Origin: Deltaproteobacteria bacterium UBA1386 | GTDB lineage: Bacteria > Desulfobacterota > Syntrophorhabdia > Syntrophorhabdales > Syntrophorhabdaceae | NCBI GenBank assembly: GCA_002305765.1 | Contig: DBQU01000068.1 | Span: 1 to 64,000, forward strand | Length of the DNA stretch: 64,000 nucleotides | Reading direction: 5' to 3' | In this document: positions 44,552 through 52,740 of the stretch, piece by piece | Numbering within the stretch: position 1 is the stretch's first letter | Layout: each line of letters opens with the position of its first letter | Position numbers and translations under genes: made by a program | Notes under the pieces: model-generated | Told to the model about the DNA's origin: nothing | Database searches by the model: none | The model's input: only the letters and a program-made list of their open reading frames with translations

Positions 44552-44668
44552 ATAACGGGATGGAGTTCGTGCCTCCCGGTCCTGTCCTTCGCATGATCTC
44601 CGGCTACCGCCTTAACGCAGTGGGGGGTAAAAAGGTGATGCCCGCCAGGACGGGCGGACCATCGGGTG
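44552..44668 (+). pseudogene. 3' fragment of a serine hydrolase
   Basis: Read in the plus frame it gives NGMEFVPPGPV, GYRLNAVGGKKVMPARTGG. These align with NGTEFLLPGPV and GYSLDSVRGKKVIPAKTGG of the hydrolase at 39614-40729. About 38 codons remain, including the KTGG-equivalent RTGG. It diverges too much to be a fresh copy and has no upstream domain. Confidence 0.8.
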
Positions 44669-44721
44669 GGACAGGCACGACCCGCCGGCCGGCGACCACC
44701 CGGTCCGGGAAGGCCCGGACC

Positions 44722-46488
44722 TCATCTATCCGCGATCATTCCCAGCAGCGCCTGCGCGGCCTGTTCCGGTCCTTTGCGTTCCCAGCCGGGGATCCCCAGC
44801 CTCGTCCGCAACTGCCCCACGAATATCCCTTTTTCAAAGAAGGCCCGGAAGAACCTCCTGGCGATGTCGTCGTGAAGCGCCTTGTACTGGACCGCTCCGA
44901 AGACATTCACGAAATATGTGTGCACCAGGCCAACCGATGTGGTGGTGCCCTTGCTCATGGCGGTCCCCTCCCGGAACACGTGCAGCGCGCCTTCGGGGGT
45001 ATTAAGCCTCTCGATGATCGGGTGCTCCTCGTCGGTCTCCTCGTAGTTGTTCGCATAGAGCACCATGTCAACGGAACAGCCTTCCATCACGTTCTCGTAC
45101 GTGGTCACCGGCAGCACGATCCGTGAGTTAACCTGGCTGGGGTTCATGATGATCGAGCGGTCGAGCTGACCGAAGGCATAGCCCGGCTGGAGGTCATCGA
45201 GCCTGACAAAGGCCCCGACCTCCGTACCGTAGCCGATGACGCTCCCTTCCTGTCCTATGTCCAGCGACCCCATGTCATCGGCGATAATGGTCATCTCCTC
45301 GATCCTGTCTTCTCCCATGGTCCTGAACGCTTCAAGCGTCTCCGATTTCCCCGCCCCCGTGTCACCGATGATCAGCAGCGTCAAAGAACGGTCGCCTTTC
45401 GTCACGATCCTGACCATGGCACCATGATAGGGCATTCTCCCCAGTTTCATGACCTTGACGTTGTGGAGCGTCAACACCATCTTCTTGAGATATCCGAAGT
45501 ACCCGAACTGGTCTTCGTTCGGACAGGCGGCTACCAGGAGGCCGTTCTGTTCATCGTCGCAGAAGACGGTCGGCATGGGCGCGAGGCCGTCGAGGGCGCC
45601 GGAAGGCACTCCGAAAAGGTAGACCGCGTCGACAGGGCGATCGAGGAACTCGTCGTCGGCCAGCTCGAACAGGTTGCACAGCGACAGGCCAAGCTCGTAG
45701 AACTTCTCGTGCACATACACGAGAACGAGGAGCGGACCGACCTTGGCAGGGTAACAGAGCCACTCGTCGGGAGCGATCTCCATCAGCTCCAGGGGGTTCT
45801 GGGGTATCCTCTCGAATTTCCCTGTCCGCTTGTTCATCGGAGGATTCAGAAGGAGCGGCGGGTACAACAGGATCTGGCGGATCATGGGAACGTCGCGCAG
45901 CTTCCGATAACTCCCGCCGGGCAATCCGGTGTCCTTTGGCAGCGCGATCACGGCCACTTCCGCTCCCGCCCGAACCTGCCGGTAGACACTGGGATGCATA
46001 CCGGTAATGTTCTCCTCTATGTCCCGGTAAGCCTGTCGCACCAGATGGGTCAATGACTCGATCGTTGAAGCGAACGTGCGGTACGGACGCCTGTCCAGGC
46101 GGTCCCCGGCGGAATCACAGATGATGAAGCGCTCGAATTCCCTCCAGTAATTATACAGGCCCTCCACGAAGGTCTGCAAACGGGACCGTCTGGGGACCAG
46201 ATCGTCCCACCCCTCCATCAGTCTCGCCACGGTCTCGAGCGGCATTTTGACGAGGTTCCGAAACACCTGTCCCAGTTCCAGAATATCCCTGTCCCCTATC
46301 TCGTCGATCTGTTTGCCGAAGATCTCCAGCAGGGCGGATCGTTTTCCCTTCAGGTCCTCAACAAACCGCTTCAGCACGGTGAGAAACAATTCGCTCGACA
46401 TCAGCTCTTCCGGGGTTTCGCACACCCTGTCCCGGAGGGACATGATGACCTTTCTACCTACAAATTTAAATGCGACCCGATCTTCCAT
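44722..46488 (-). CDS. P-loop protein resembling HprK/PEP carboxykinase fold
   Basis: 588 aa from ATG 46488, after GAGGAC. The N-terminal half (~1-370) is helical with unknown domains. Walker A is IIGDTGAGKSE (374-384), followed by IIADDMGSLDI and YANNYEETDE, reminiscent of the PEPCK/HPr-kinase P-loop fold. The late segment GTTTSVGLVHTYFVNVFG is also conserved-looking. It could be a kinase, phosphorylase or carboxykinase relative. No reaction is assigned. Confidence 0.75.
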   Translation of the reverse strand: MEDRVAFKFVGRKVIMSLRDRVCETPEELMSSELFLTVLKRFVEDLKGKRSALLEIFGKQIDEIGDRDILELGQVFRNLVKMPLETVARLMEGWDDLVPRRSRLQTFVEGLYNYWREFERFIICDSAGDRLDRRPYRTFASTIESLTHLVRQAYRDIEENITGMHPSVYRQVRAGAEVAVIALPKDTGLPGGSYRKLRDVPMIRQILLYPPLLLNPPMNKRTGKFERIPQNPLELMEIAPDEWLCYPAKVGPLLVLVYVHEKFYELGLSLCNLFELADDEFLDRPVDAVYLFGVPSGALDGLAPMPTVFCDDEQNGLLVAACPNEDQFGYFGYLKKMVLTLHNVKVMKLGRMPYHGAMVRIVTKGDRSLTLLIIGDTGAGKSETLEAFRTMGEDRIEEMTIIADDMGSLDIGQEGSVIGYGTEVGAFVRLDDLQPGYAFGQLDRSIIMNPSQVNSRIVLPVTTYENVMEGCSVDMVLYANNYEETDEEHPIIERLNTPEGALHVFREGTAMSKGTTTSVGLVHTYFVNVFGAVQYKALHDDIARRFFRAFFEKGIFVGQLRTRLGIPGWERKGPEQAAQALLGMIADR

Positions 46489-46554
46489 AGTCCTCGTTCT
46501 CCAGTTCTGTCTTTCTTCGGGTTCCCGGCACTGTGACGGGGGCACGCGCCGCGG

Positions 46555-47151
46555 CTATTCGGGGTACCGGGCCGTATGGGGTTTTATAGCCCGCGCGAGC
46601 CAGTCTATTGCCGCCGCCAGATGGCGCATGTTGGCGAGCCCCTCCTCGTCGGAGGAAACCTCCCCCTTGTCCCGGCCGAAGCCCATGTTCCAGTAGGTCG
46701 AGCCGGGGACTATCATCCGTGACATGAGGAACATGTGATTGATGGTATCGAAGGTGTGTATGGCTCCGCCCCTGCGCAGGGCGACCACGGCGGCCCCTAT
46801 CTTCCCGGCAAAGGCGTTCCCGTTCGCGCGCGCCACGTAGCCGGAGCGTTCCACGAGCGCCTTCATGTCCGAAGAGACCCCTCCGAAGTAAACGGGTGAG
46901 CCGAGGATGATGGCGTCCGCTTTCAGCATCTTCGCGAAGACCTCATTGAAGCCGTCCTTCTTGAGGGCGCATTGCCGGTCCTTCTTGACAACGCACAGGC
47001 CGCAGGCGCTGCAGCCCCGGATGTCGGTGCCCCCGACCTCCGCAAACTCCGTTCTCCACCGGGCCTTCCTGAGCACACCCAGCACTTCCTTCAAGAGTAT
47101 CTCCGTGTTGCCGCCCTTTCGGGGGCTGCCGTTCACAGCTATCGCGAACAT
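46555..47151 (-). CDS. Iron-sulfur flavoprotein (flavodoxin-like FMN reductase)
   Basis: 198 aa. ATG after GGAGGTC. The N-terminal NGSPRKGGNTEILL binds FMN phosphate. C47, C50, C53 and C61 (CSACGLCVVKKDRQC) fit the CX2CX2CX7C site of iron-sulfur flavoproteins, which hold a 4Fe-4S cluster. ILGSPVYFGGVSSDMKAL supplies the flavin loop. Likely electron transfer or oxygen/peroxide reduction in anaerobes. Confidence 0.9.
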   Translation of the reverse strand: MFAIAVNGSPRKGGNTEILLKEVLGVLRKARWRTEFAEVGGTDIRGCSACGLCVVKKDRQCALKKDGFNEVFAKMLKADAIILGSPVYFGGVSSDMKALVERSGYVARANGNAFAGKIGAAVVALRRGGAIHTFDTINHMFLMSRMIVPGSTYWNMGFGRDKGEVSSDEEGLANMRHLAAAIDWLARAIKPHTARYPE

Positions 47152-47209
47152 AACTGACCTCCGGTATCGATCGGGGAGTGGGTGGGAGACCTAAAGGCGC
47201 GCCGGAGCC

Positions 47210-47689
47210 TCATAACCTCATCCGCAGCTTGGCCTCCCCGGGTTTCAGCGGGTCGTAGTAGACCGTGATGGGGTTTCCCACGGGATAATCCGCAAGGACC
47301 TTCTTTACCCTGTACTCCTCCTGGTATGCCCGGTCAACACCCTGGGCGCCGGTGTACCTCTGCCCCTCCACGGTATACTCGAAGAAGACCATGGGGAAGT
47401 AAAAGCTCCAATCCCCGGGGTTGGTACGGGCGGCCTCCTCCACCTTGTTCCCTATCACCCTGCCCTCTATAGGGCGCCAGCCCGCCGGAATGGCCTTCAG
47501 CCTCCGGCTCCCCGCCTGGTTCTTGCGCAAGAGCCAGACCACGGCGACCACGACAACGGCAGGCACTGCGATGAAAAGGAATCCCACCACCAAAACCCCG
47601 GCCATAAGCCCTCCTGCGAATTGGTCACCGACCGATGCCTGTGTATTGCGGGAAGATCCGGGTGACGTTTGTGATCCGTCCTCGTTCAC
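47210..47689 (-). CDS. DUF3592 membrane protein
   Basis: 159 aa. A membrane helix at ~28-52 is followed by the DUF3592 beta domain. The latter has GRVIGNKVEEA, FEYTVEGQRYTGAQ, and the hallmark YPVGNPITVYYDPLKPGEAKL. The GTG start overlaps the stop of the upstream small gene (GTGA). Function unknown. Confidence 0.82.
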   Translation of the reverse strand: MNEDGSQTSPGSSRNTQASVGDQFAGGLMAGVLVVGFLFIAVPAVVVVAVVWLLRKNQAGSRRLKAIPAGWRPIEGRVIGNKVEEAARTNPGDWSFYFPMVFFEYTVEGQRYTGAQGVDRAYQEEYRVKKVLADYPVGNPITVYYDPLKPGEAKLRMRL

Positions 47690-47928
47690 CCCTCACGGGG
47701 ACGAACCGCGGACGATCTTCGTTTCAGCTGCTTCACCAGAGAGTACGCGCCATAGCCGACTATGGCCCCTACGGTGGCCGCCACGGGGACGACAACGATG
47801 ACGAGGGTGGTCACCACCCTGAACGCCCGCGCGGCGCTGACAATTTTCTTCGCCTTTCCCATCCTCGACCCCATGCGCGTTCCCGATATTCCCCCTGCCG
47901 GAACCCGTCTTTCGTGTTCTTCAACCAT
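47686..47928 (-). CDS. Small membrane protein, unknown
   Basis: 80 aa from ATG 47928; a longer form from 47955 is possible. One hydrophobic helix (VVTTLVIVVVPVAATVGAIV) is flanked by basic residues, with a basic tail. It overlaps the DUF3592 gene, so the two are probably translated together. No family recognised. Confidence 0.55.
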   Translation of the reverse strand: MVEEHERRVPAGGISGTRMGSRMGKAKKIVSAARAFRVVTTLVIVVVPVAATVGAIVGYGAYSLVKQLKRRSSAVRPREG

Positions 47929-47991
47929 TTTCCTGCAATCTCCCCCGATTTGCAAGCAATATCAGGAACCGGCAGCAAGACCCGGCGATCA

Positions 47992-48618
47992 TCACAAGGG
48001 CCTGCCCCCGTCTTCTCCCGAAAAGAGGAGCTTATGTTGTTTGACAGAGAGAAGCACGGTTTCCTCGGCAAGCCACCGGGAGTTCCTGACGGGCACCAGC
48101 AGGTGGCGTCGGAAGAACCTTGTCCAGAAAGCGCTTGCCAGCGAAGCAGTCGAAACGAGCCCAAGGGCGAGGGCGCTCAAGCTGCCAGAATTCGCCGCCC
48201 TGTCCTTCCAGAGCATCGCGAGCCCGAGCGCCAGGAACAGAGCGGCGGCGATGGCGAGGGGCGCGCCGATCTTGATTATCGCGACGATGTCCACCTTTTC
48301 GAGCCGGATCTCCTGTGCGGCCACGACCATATCGAGACGTCTCTTGCGGAAGACCTGGATCATGCCGTCCTGCCTCACAAGAACGGTGCGGTTCCTGTGC
48401 ATGACCGCCTGCCAGAGGGCCAGCACGAGCCCGGCGAAGAAAACAACCCCCAGGATCTCCATCATCACGAGGTCCGGAGGCGACTTGGATTCCGCGAGAA
48501 TGATGCATCCGACAAGGAGAAAGAAAGAGGCCCAGATGCCCGGCTGCCAACCGAGGCTTTCCGCCACTCGGCGGTCTTCAGGGACATAGTCGAGTGATCG
48601 CTCCGCCCCTTCCATCAT
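47992..48618 (-). CDS. Membrane protein, unknown
   Basis: 208 aa. ATG 48618 overlaps the flavin-reductase stop (ATGA). Four membrane helices are predicted by eye (~27-45, ~53-74, ~118-140, ~150-170). A PH-like beta stretch between the pairs (TVLVRQDGMIQVFRKRRLDMVV) suggests a bPH-type domain. No function assigned. Confidence 0.65.
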   Translation of the reverse strand: MMEGAERSLDYVPEDRRVAESLGWQPGIWASFFLLVGCIILAESKSPPDLVMMEILGVVFFAGLVLALWQAVMHRNRTVLVRQDGMIQVFRKRRLDMVVAAQEIRLEKVDIVAIIKIGAPLAIAAALFLALGLAMLWKDRAANSGSLSALALGLVSTASLASAFWTRFFRRHLLVPVRNSRWLAEETVLLSVKQHKLLFSGEDGGRPL

Positions 48619-49181
48619 TTCCTTACCAACCGTCCGCCTGTCTCCCACGCGGCTGCGACGCGCCCTCCCAGGGTGAGATAGCTCCGCTCGGGCATGGACA
48701 GGACAAGGGGATTCACCTTCTTCATGTCCGGTACCCCCTCCGTCAGGTACCGCTCGTCACTGTACACGGTCAGCACCTCGCCGATGAACAGTTCGTTCGA
48801 CGGCAGGTCAACGACATTGATGAGCCGGCATTCGATGTTGTACGGGCATTCCTTTATCATGGGCGCGTCTCCTGACTCCCCGTAGAACGTCTCGAACTCC
48901 TTCGACTTGTCGTATTTCCTCCCCGACACGATGCCGCAATAATCCGTCACGACCACCATGTCGGCAGAGGGGATATTGACGCTGAAAGCCCCGCTCTCCT
49001 TGATCCCGCCATTGCTGTAATGGACCTTGTTCAACGCGATCGCGATCCAAAGCGGCTTGAAATTGACCATGCTGAACCATGCAACGGCGAGATAGTTCGG
49101 CTTCTTTTCCACCAGCGTGCCGACGATGGAACAGGGCATGGGGTAAAGGATCGTCTCGCTGTTTATCCGCACCTTATCCAT
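48615..49181 (-). CDS. Flavin reductase family protein
   Basis: 188 aa from ATG 49181, preceded by AGGAGGGACCTG. The flavin reductase-like split barrel has PMPCSIVGTLVEKKPNYLAVAWFS and FSVNIPSADMVVVTDYCGIVSGR. FMN-binding proteins of this class act as flavin reductases or flavoredoxin-like electron carriers. The stop overlaps the start of the next membrane protein gene. Confidence 0.9.
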   Translation of the reverse strand: MDKVRINSETILYPMPCSIVGTLVEKKPNYLAVAWFSMVNFKPLWIAIALNKVHYSNGGIKESGAFSVNIPSADMVVVTDYCGIVSGRKYDKSKEFETFYGESGDAPMIKECPYNIECRLINVVDLPSNELFIGEVLTVYSDERYLTEGVPDMKKVNPLVLSMPERSYLTLGGRVAAAWETGGRLVRK

Positions 49182-49291
49182 CAGGTCCCTCCTCATATCT
49201 CTTTCGAACCCTACCATTCTACCCCAACCAGCCATCGGGAGACCTCAATTTTTTCGTCCACTATGAAAAGGCTTGAAGATCAGCGTCTCGC

Positions 49292-49768
49292 CTATTCCAC
49301 GATGCACACCGCCAGCCCCGCTCCCCTGTGGAGGAGCGTCGCCGCCAGACCCCCGGCAAGAATGGGGACGGCGCCGTGTCTGCCGATCACGAGGGTGCGG
49401 TACCGACCTGTCTTCGCCTCTTCCAGGATCGCCTCCGCCACGGTGACCGTATCGCCGGCCACCACCGTCTCGACCTGCCCGGCCTCCATGCCCTTCTCCA
49501 CCAGCACCCGGCGCGCCTTTTCGAAGTGGGGCTCGAGGACCATCTTCTGGTTCGCGAACCACCTGTCGATGACCACCTGCCGGTCCCGCTTCTCCTCCGG
49601 TGTCAGGATGTGGCCGTCATCCCAGAATTCCGGAGGTACGTTGGGAATCACATAAAGTAGCGTCACCCTTATATCCTTTAGCCCCGAGAACTGGTCTGCG
49701 ACATAGTCTACAGCCTTGAAGGCACTTTCGGAACCGTCAAAGGCGATCAAAACATTCCTCTCATCCAT
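49292..49768 (-). CDS. Universal stress protein family
   Basis: 158 aa, ATG 49768 after AGGAGGAGGGGTC. NVLIAFDGSESAFKAVDYV opens the Rossmann-like fold. The C-terminal nucleotide-binding segment is LVIGRHGAVPILAGGLAATLLHRG, a form of G-2x-G-9x-G(S/T). Likely ATP-binding stress or redox response protein. Confidence 0.9.
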   Translation of the reverse strand: MDERNVLIAFDGSESAFKAVDYVADQFSGLKDIRVTLLYVIPNVPPEFWDDGHILTPEEKRDRQVVIDRWFANQKMVLEPHFEKARRVLVEKGMEAGQVETVVAGDTVTVAEAILEEAKTGRYRTLVIGRHGAVPILAGGLAATLLHRGAGLAVCIVE

Positions 49769-49899
49769 GACCCCTCCTCCTGCTGCACGCTCTACTATAA
49801 AGCCTAGCACCTTATCCCGGATGCACAACACGAAAGGGATCCGCCCAACCCTGTCGCTGGCATGTGCAGTCCGCCAGCCGCGGAAGGCCGAAGGATCTG

Positions 49900-49951
49900 T
49901 CTCACGCCCGCTTCGCTCGAGGGCGCAGAGGTTTTGAGGAGAGCACACAGA
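49900..49951 (+). repeat. 52-bp dispersed repeat, copy 2
   Basis: Matches 16720-16771 with two internal differences. It is paired with an inverted partial copy at 50171-50202, so the two may bound a small element of about 300 bp. Confidence 0.75.
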
Positions 49952-50101
49952 AAAGATTCGCTTTGACCCCGGCGCCCGCCGGCATCAAAGCGTCCTTGCA
50001 TCCTGCTTCGCGGGACAAAAAAAGAGGGTTTTCTTTTCAGGTGGAGATGGTGGGTGGGGCGGATAGGAGTTGTGGGGGGAGACAGTGTGGGGGGAGAGAA
50101 G

Positions 50102-50137
50102 GCCCCGTGATCCCGGCCGGAGCCGGGATCACGGGGC
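50102..50137. repeat. Perfect 16-bp hairpin
   Basis: GCCCCGTGATCCCGGC (50102-50117), loop CGGA, then its complement (50122-50137). A T-containing tail CTTTTCTC follows on the plus strand. May be a REP-type palindrome or a terminator. Confidence 0.8.
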
Positions 50138-50170
50138 AGTCTTTTCTCTTTCTTCTCCTCTCTTCGTGAC

Positions 50171-50202
50171 CTCTGAGCCCTCGAGCGAAGCGGGCGTGAG
50201 AT
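50171..50202 (-). repeat. Inverted partial copy of the 52-bp repeat
   Basis: Its reverse complement reads ATCTCACGCCCGCTTCGCTC and on through GAGG, equal to the start of the repeat at 49900. It lies 13 bp past the end of the cache-domain gene. Confidence 0.75.
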
Positions 50203-50214
50203 AAAGTCTCTTTT

Positions 50215-50751
50215 CTAGGGCAGATATACGCCCGTGCCGATGAAGTAGTCTGTGCCGGGGATGGGTTCAACGTAACCCAGTTTGGCCGCCTCAGTCTTGG
50301 AGCCCGGTTTTACCCAGTAGAAATCGACGAAGCCGCCGCCTTTTTTTGCCGCTTCCAGCAATGCACGGATGACGTATTTGCCCTTCGCGTCCTTGTGATC
50401 GTACAGGTTCTTGCCCTGCAGGTCTTTCTGGATGGCATGGGCGACGTTGACGCATTTCGAATCGTAAACATAGAAGTACCCCGATTTATCCGCATAGAAG
50501 CGAACCGGGGCAATGAAGGACCGGATAAGGTCGACGCGGTCCTTTTCATTCTTCACGTTTGTCAGGGCTCCACCGAGGGCGGCGGCAAAACTGTGGGTCA
50601 TGACCCTGGCCGTATCCTTGTACGGTTCGATGGGCCCGGCCTTCGGCCCTGCCTGCGGGGCCGCCTGCGCGGGGACCGTGAAACACACGAGCAACGTGAG
50701 GCCGAGAACGAGTGCCAACATTGAGAGAATGCGGGTACGTGATACGATCAT
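50215..50751 (-). CDS. Secreted single-cache (sCache_2) domain protein
   Basis: 178 aa. ATG 50751 with AGGAGG ten bases upstream. Signal peptide to about VPAQAAP. The Cache domain has FYADKSGYFYVYDSKCVNVAH, a conserved LQGKNLYDHKDAKGKYVI, then GGGFVDFYWVKPGSKTEAAKLGYVEPIPGTDYFIGTGVY. Such stand-alone cache proteins bind small ligands in the periplasm. No kinase or chemoreceptor follows it. Confidence 0.88.
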   Translation of the reverse strand: MIVSRTRILSMLALVLGLTLLVCFTVPAQAAPQAGPKAGPIEPYKDTARVMTHSFAAALGGALTNVKNEKDRVDLIRSFIAPVRFYADKSGYFYVYDSKCVNVAHAIQKDLQGKNLYDHKDAKGKYVIRALLEAAKKGGGFVDFYWVKPGSKTEAAKLGYVEPIPGTDYFIGTGVYLP

Positions 50752-50946
50752 AACGGTAAATCCTCCTGTCATTAAGATGGTTCCAGGGCTCAAGGGTTCG
50801 AATACCGTCTTGTTATCCTGCAGCCCTGAAACAATAGAACGGCCAATTGCCGTATCCTTCCGGTTCACGGCTAGTTGAAAACGAACCGTATATGCCTGTG
50901 TTATCGCGCCGGGCGTCTTGAAGCTTAACAGAAAGGAGAACAAGCC

Positions 50947-51361
50947 TCAAGGTTCAAGCATCCACATGGACATCTCTTCGTAGATGTTATGGCATTCTTT
51001 TTCCATGGTCGTCGCTCCCTTATCGATATGTGCCGGCCTCCAGCTCGCCATCAGTTCTCTCGCACACCGGTACTCCACCAGGTCCGCGACGGTGACGACG
51101 GGCATGGAGTGCCTCTCGGCAAACCTCACGATGTCCGGCAGGCGGGCCATGGTCCCGTCGGGGTTCGTAAGCTCGCAGAGCACACAGCAGGGCTTAAACC
51201 CCGCCATCCGCGCGAGGTCGACCGTCGGCGGCGAATACGCCCGTCGTTACACCCCGGGCGGCCTCTATGGACACGGTGAAGGCTGTCTGGAAACGGCTGG
51301 AGTTACGCTCGACCATCATGGGGAGGCTGAGGGAACGCACCTTCTCCGGGGTCAGGCGGCG
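50947..51361 (-). pseudogene. Decayed ribB (3,4-dihydroxy-2-butanone 4-phosphate synthase)
   Basis: The upstream part reads LTPEKVRSLSLPMMVE, then FQTAFTVSIEAARGVTTG. After FAAD the frame shifts and sequence for about 50-60 residues is missing. It resumes VDLARMAGFKPCCVLCELTN, PDGTMARLPDIVRFAE and VTVADLVEYR to the end. The first ~100 residues are also gone. This is a non-functional remnant with a deletion and frameshift. An 86-codon open frame (50947-51207) is its 3' part. Confidence 0.88.
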
Positions 51362-51410
51362 GTCTTTCCTACTCTTGAACTTTTGAACCCTTGAACTCTT
51401 GAACCGTCTT

Positions 51411-52601
51411 TCACTTCGCCGGGTTCGCCATCCTCCCTATAAACAGAATCGTCCCCGTCTCGTTGTCCCGGATGAGGAACATGAAGGGGTGGTCCGCCCG
51501 GAAGACGAGCTCGCGCGGCGGGGCCGACTTTGTCACCATCTCCACGGCCGTGGCCGCTGCCGCCTCCGTTCCCTCCTCGTTGACCTCCACAAAAGCCCTG
51601 TGCTTGATCTGGCCTATCCAGAGGTCTCCCTTCCTCCACCCCGTGCCGGAGAAATCCGCCGCCGGGGAGAAGGCGTCCTTCATGCCCATCTTCTGAAAGG
51701 GCGCGACGAGATCGTACTTCGTCTCGAGCTTGAACTTCGGAAGGTAGACGGATACCTTCTGGTTCCTCTGCTTGTCAAGCCTCGCCAGCCATCCCTTGAG
51801 GTCTTCCGCGTAGAGGGCGTCCTCCAACCTGGCGAGGCCGTCGACGGTCTTCGGAAGGAGGACCACCATGGAGAGGGTTCCCCCCTTGTAGGGCAGGGAC
51901 AGGACCTGGAAGTCCTTCTCCTCGAGCAGTTTGAACTCGGCCTTGCGGTGCATGAAGGACGTCTTCACATCTATTCCGCCCGGGAGCCTGAAGGGGCCGT
52001 CGAAGGTGAGCTTCTTGTCGAACTGGCTTTCCCAGACGCCCTTGAAATAGATAGCGTTGAGGATGACGCAGACGGAATTCGCCGAGAGTTGCTCGAGTAT
52101 CCTGTCGATCTTCCCTTCCGTCTTCGTCTTGACCCACCCGTTTATCTCCTCGAGGCCTCCCCTGAAGATCGCGGCGTCGTAGTAGGTCGTCAGCATGTTG
52201 CGGTAGGCATCGCTCACGCTATCTCCCGTCAGGACGAGGGCGTTGGCAATGCTGAGCCTCTGACCCGAACTCCTGGCGTTCTCGTATAGGATCTTGTTGA
52301 GGCTCCTGAAGCCGGAGTTCAAACTGGCCTGCTCCAGGCGGAAATGGAGGGTGGTCTTCATCTGCGCCGCCGTCTCCCCCCGTGCCCCGGCATAGGTCAT
52401 GCCCATGGCCGACGAAATGCTGTAGGGTGAGAAAAAGAGGTTGCCTTCTTGTGCCCCCAGTTCACGGTACAACTGCACCGCCAATCCGGCATTTCCATCG
52501 GAAATGGCACTGAAGGGACCCGCAGGTGATGCCGCGGCAGGGGTCATCGACAGGACGGCAAGCAAGAGGCTGCCAAGGAACGCCAATAACGACCGTTTCA
52601 T
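51411..52601 (-). CDS. Secreted serpin (serine protease inhibitor)
   Basis: 396 aa, with a signal peptide to about AAASPAG. Full serpin fold: NLFFSPYSISSAMGMTYAGARGET, then IYFKGVWESQFDK. The reactive-centre loop has an inhibitory hinge EEGTEAAAATAV (342-353). Counting 17 residues from the hinge Glu puts P1-P1' at K358-S359, predicting inhibition of trypsin-like proteases. The C-terminus HPFMFLIRDNETGTILFIGRM is typical. Rare in bacteria; it acts outside the cytoplasm. Confidence 0.95.
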   Translation of the reverse strand: MKRSLLAFLGSLLLAVLSMTPAAASPAGPFSAISDGNAGLAVQLYRELGAQEGNLFFSPYSISSAMGMTYAGARGETAAQMKTTLHFRLEQASLNSGFRSLNKILYENARSSGQRLSIANALVLTGDSVSDAYRNMLTTYYDAAIFRGGLEEINGWVKTKTEGKIDRILEQLSANSVCVILNAIYFKGVWESQFDKKLTFDGPFRLPGGIDVKTSFMHRKAEFKLLEEKDFQVLSLPYKGGTLSMVVLLPKTVDGLARLEDALYAEDLKGWLARLDKQRNQKVSVYLPKFKLETKYDLVAPFQKMGMKDAFSPAADFSGTGWRKGDLWIGQIKHRAFVEVNEEGTEAAAATAVEMVTKSAPPRELVFRADHPFMFLIRDNETGTILFIGRMANPAK

Positions 52602-52740
52602 TTCATTCTCCTTTCGGCTGTGGATATCATCGCGTCTTCGCTTTCTCTCCCGTTGGACACGAGGGTCTCTGAAAAAGTTCCCCCGTTCCTGCCGGTCCCT
52701 TTTTCGCCGTTGTCCGCAGAACGTTTCCCGGCTTACCGGC

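Larger units (their letters stand above)
49769..50214. other. 446-bp repeat-rich intergenic region
   Basis: It holds copy 2 of the 52-bp repeat (49900-49951), a strong palindrome (50102-50137) and an inverted partial copy of the repeat (50171-50202). A G-rich tract GTGGGGGGAGACAG lies between. No coding sequence supported. Confidence 0.7.
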
